A stretch of DNA of 64,000 nt from Hufsiella arboris. Its GTDB lineage: Bacteria > Bacteroidota > Bacteroidia > Sphingobacteriales > Sphingobacteriaceae. How positions within the stretch are numbered: position 1 is the stretch's first letter; every line of letters starts with the position of its first letter. Both the position numbers and the translations under genes were made by a program. Positions 63,022-64,000 of this stretch are shown piece by piece. The notes beneath the pieces were generated by a model. That model was not told the DNA's origin and did not search any database. It saw only the letters and a program-made list of their open reading frames with translations. The DNA is taken from the NCBI RefSeq assembly GCF_009834875.1, contig NZ_WVHT01000004.1, forward strand, positions 310,001 to 374,000, given 5' to 3'.

Positions 63022-64000
63022 ATGCTAAAGAATTATATCATCACGGCCTGGAGAAATCTCTTAAAGGGACGTGTTTTCAATTTGATTAATATCACAGGAT
63101 TAACGGTTGCAGTTGCCTGCTCTGTTTTATTATTCCTTACCGCCGATTTTCAGCTTTCATACGATAAATTTCACAAGGACGTAAAAGACATTTACCAGGT
63201 TTATTTTACGCAGAATAAAGACACAGAAACAAATCGTGACACGCCAATGCCCGAGCCGATTACGCCGGTCTTGAAATCAGAATATCCTGAAATTAAGTAC
63301 ATCTCACGACTTGGAAACGGCGGTGCTCTGATTCGCTATAAAGGCAAACAGCTCGAACAACGGCTAAACTATATTGACCAGGACTTCTTTAAAATATTCA
63401 CTATCGAAACTTCGCTGGGAAATAAAAATTCCATGCTTAGCGGGCTTCACGATATTGTATTAAATGAAAAAGTAGCGCAAGCTGTTTTTGGCCATGAAAA
63501 TCCAATAGGAAAAACTGTTGAGTTAAATTATACCGGCCAATCGTTTGAAAGCTTTGTTGTTTCTGGGGTGACCAAAGACTTGCCGTATAATTCGAGCTTG
63601 CATTTTGATATGTTGGTTCGCTTTGAGAATTATCGCGACTACCAGGCAAACCTCGACAAATGGGATGTTGGCAATCATTCCGTATTTCTTAAGTTAAGAG
63701 AAGGCACCAATCAGGCTGCATTCGAAAAGAAACTGGTTCCCTTTACCAATAAATATTTCAAGGAAAACATCGAAAACCTAAAACGCGACGGCTCGAAACC
63801 CGACGCTAACGGACAGGTATTTACGATTAATCTGCTTCCCTTCGCCGAAAATCATTTTAATACAGAAGTTGGCGGCTTAGAGGGCAATCAGATCAGCATT
63901 TTATACATCTACACTCTCCTGGCGATTGTCATTTTCATTTTACTGATAGCCTGTATAAATTTTATAAACCTCAATATAGCCAGGGCATTTAACAGAGCAA
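63022..64000 (+). CDS. MacB-like ABC permease, 5' part, cut by window end (perm18)
   Basis: 326 residues visible, from MLKNYIITAWRNLL through TM1, the whole first periplasmic domain and TM2 (IVIFILLIACINFINLNIARAF). It shares with perm16 the inserted basic segment (ENLKRDGSKPDANGQVF) before LLPFAENHF and the NLNI end of TM2, so these two form one subfamily. The window ends before the first coupling helix, so completeness of the gene and the number of further permeases cannot be judged. Confidence 0.9.
   Translation, partial: MLKNYIITAWRNLLKGRVFNLINITGLTVAVACSVLLFLTADFQLSYDKFHKDVKDIYQVYFTQNKDTETNRDTPMPEPITPVLKSEYPEIKYISRLGNGGALIRYKGKQLEQRLNYIDQDFFKIFTIETSLGNKNSMLSGLHDIVLNEKVAQAVFGHENPIGKTVELNYTGQSFESFVVSGVTKDLPYNSSLHFDMLVRFENYRDYQANLDKWDVGNHSVFLKLREGTNQAAFEKKLVPFTNKYFKENIENLKRDGSKPDANGQVFTINLLPFAENHFNTEVGGLEGNQISILYIYTLLAIVIFILLIACINFINLNIARAFNRA

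Noticed and set aside
16433-64000. The repeated 2.4-kb units as transposable elements
   Set aside because: No transposase, terminal inverted repeats or target duplications; the units are divergent permease genes.

Overview
The window looks like a chromosomal segment of a Bacteroidota bacterium, most likely Sphingobacteriaceae (Mucilaginibacter/Pedobacter type). The reasons are moderate GC content, AT-rich start regions without strong Shine-Dalgarno sequences, a textbook Bacteroidota housekeeping promoter (TTTG-N19-TATTTTTG) before valS, and a gene repertoire typical of that group. The genus is an inference; no marker gene such as 16S rRNA is present. No tRNA, rRNA, CRISPR array, IS element or phage gene was recognised.

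Positions 1-11420 are mostly housekeeping and single genes: a truncated secreted protein, an EVE-domain protein, DNA polymerase III delta (holA), an orphan HsdR-N-type nuclease-like domain, a small membrane protein, a lipoprotein downstream of valS, an M13 metallopeptidase, an Fpg/Nei-type glycosylase, mnmD, a di-haem cytochrome c, and a secreted protein gene with one frameshift.

Positions 11452-64000 form one large locus. It begins with a sensor kinase and an NtrC-type (sigma-54 activating) response regulator on the minus strand. Divergent from them run a HlyD/MacA-like adaptor, a single MacB-type ABC ATPase, and then 18 consecutive large permeases (about 785-808 aa), all on the plus strand. 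The last is cut by the window end and one (perm14) has a frameshift. Each permease is a double MacB_PCD-FtsX unit with about 8 membrane segments, and nearly all end in NPxKSLRTE. The run is interrupted by a 76-aa lipoprotein, a secreted beta-helix-like protein with an 18-residue repeat, and an oppositely oriented GH2 glycosidase.

The most striking observation is regulatory. Six places (upstream of the adaptor, perm8, perm15, perm16, perm17 and perm18) carry the same composite module. It consists of two 16-bp palindromes of the TGTTCG-N4-CGAACA type, exactly 21 bp apart start to start in all six copies (the outer one is degenerate in the first). A TGGCA-N6-YTGYA element of the sigma-54 -24/-12 type follows 67-69 bp after the start of the second palindrome. 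The modules divide the array into six units: adaptor-ATPase-perm1-7; perm8-14 plus lipoprotein; perm15 plus beta-helix protein; perm16; perm17; and perm18 onward. The simplest reading is that the adjacent kinase/regulator pair switches on a bank of exporters that share one ATPase and one adaptor, with RpoN supplied from elsewhere. The transported substrates cannot be read from the sequence; an envelope-stress or export role is inference.
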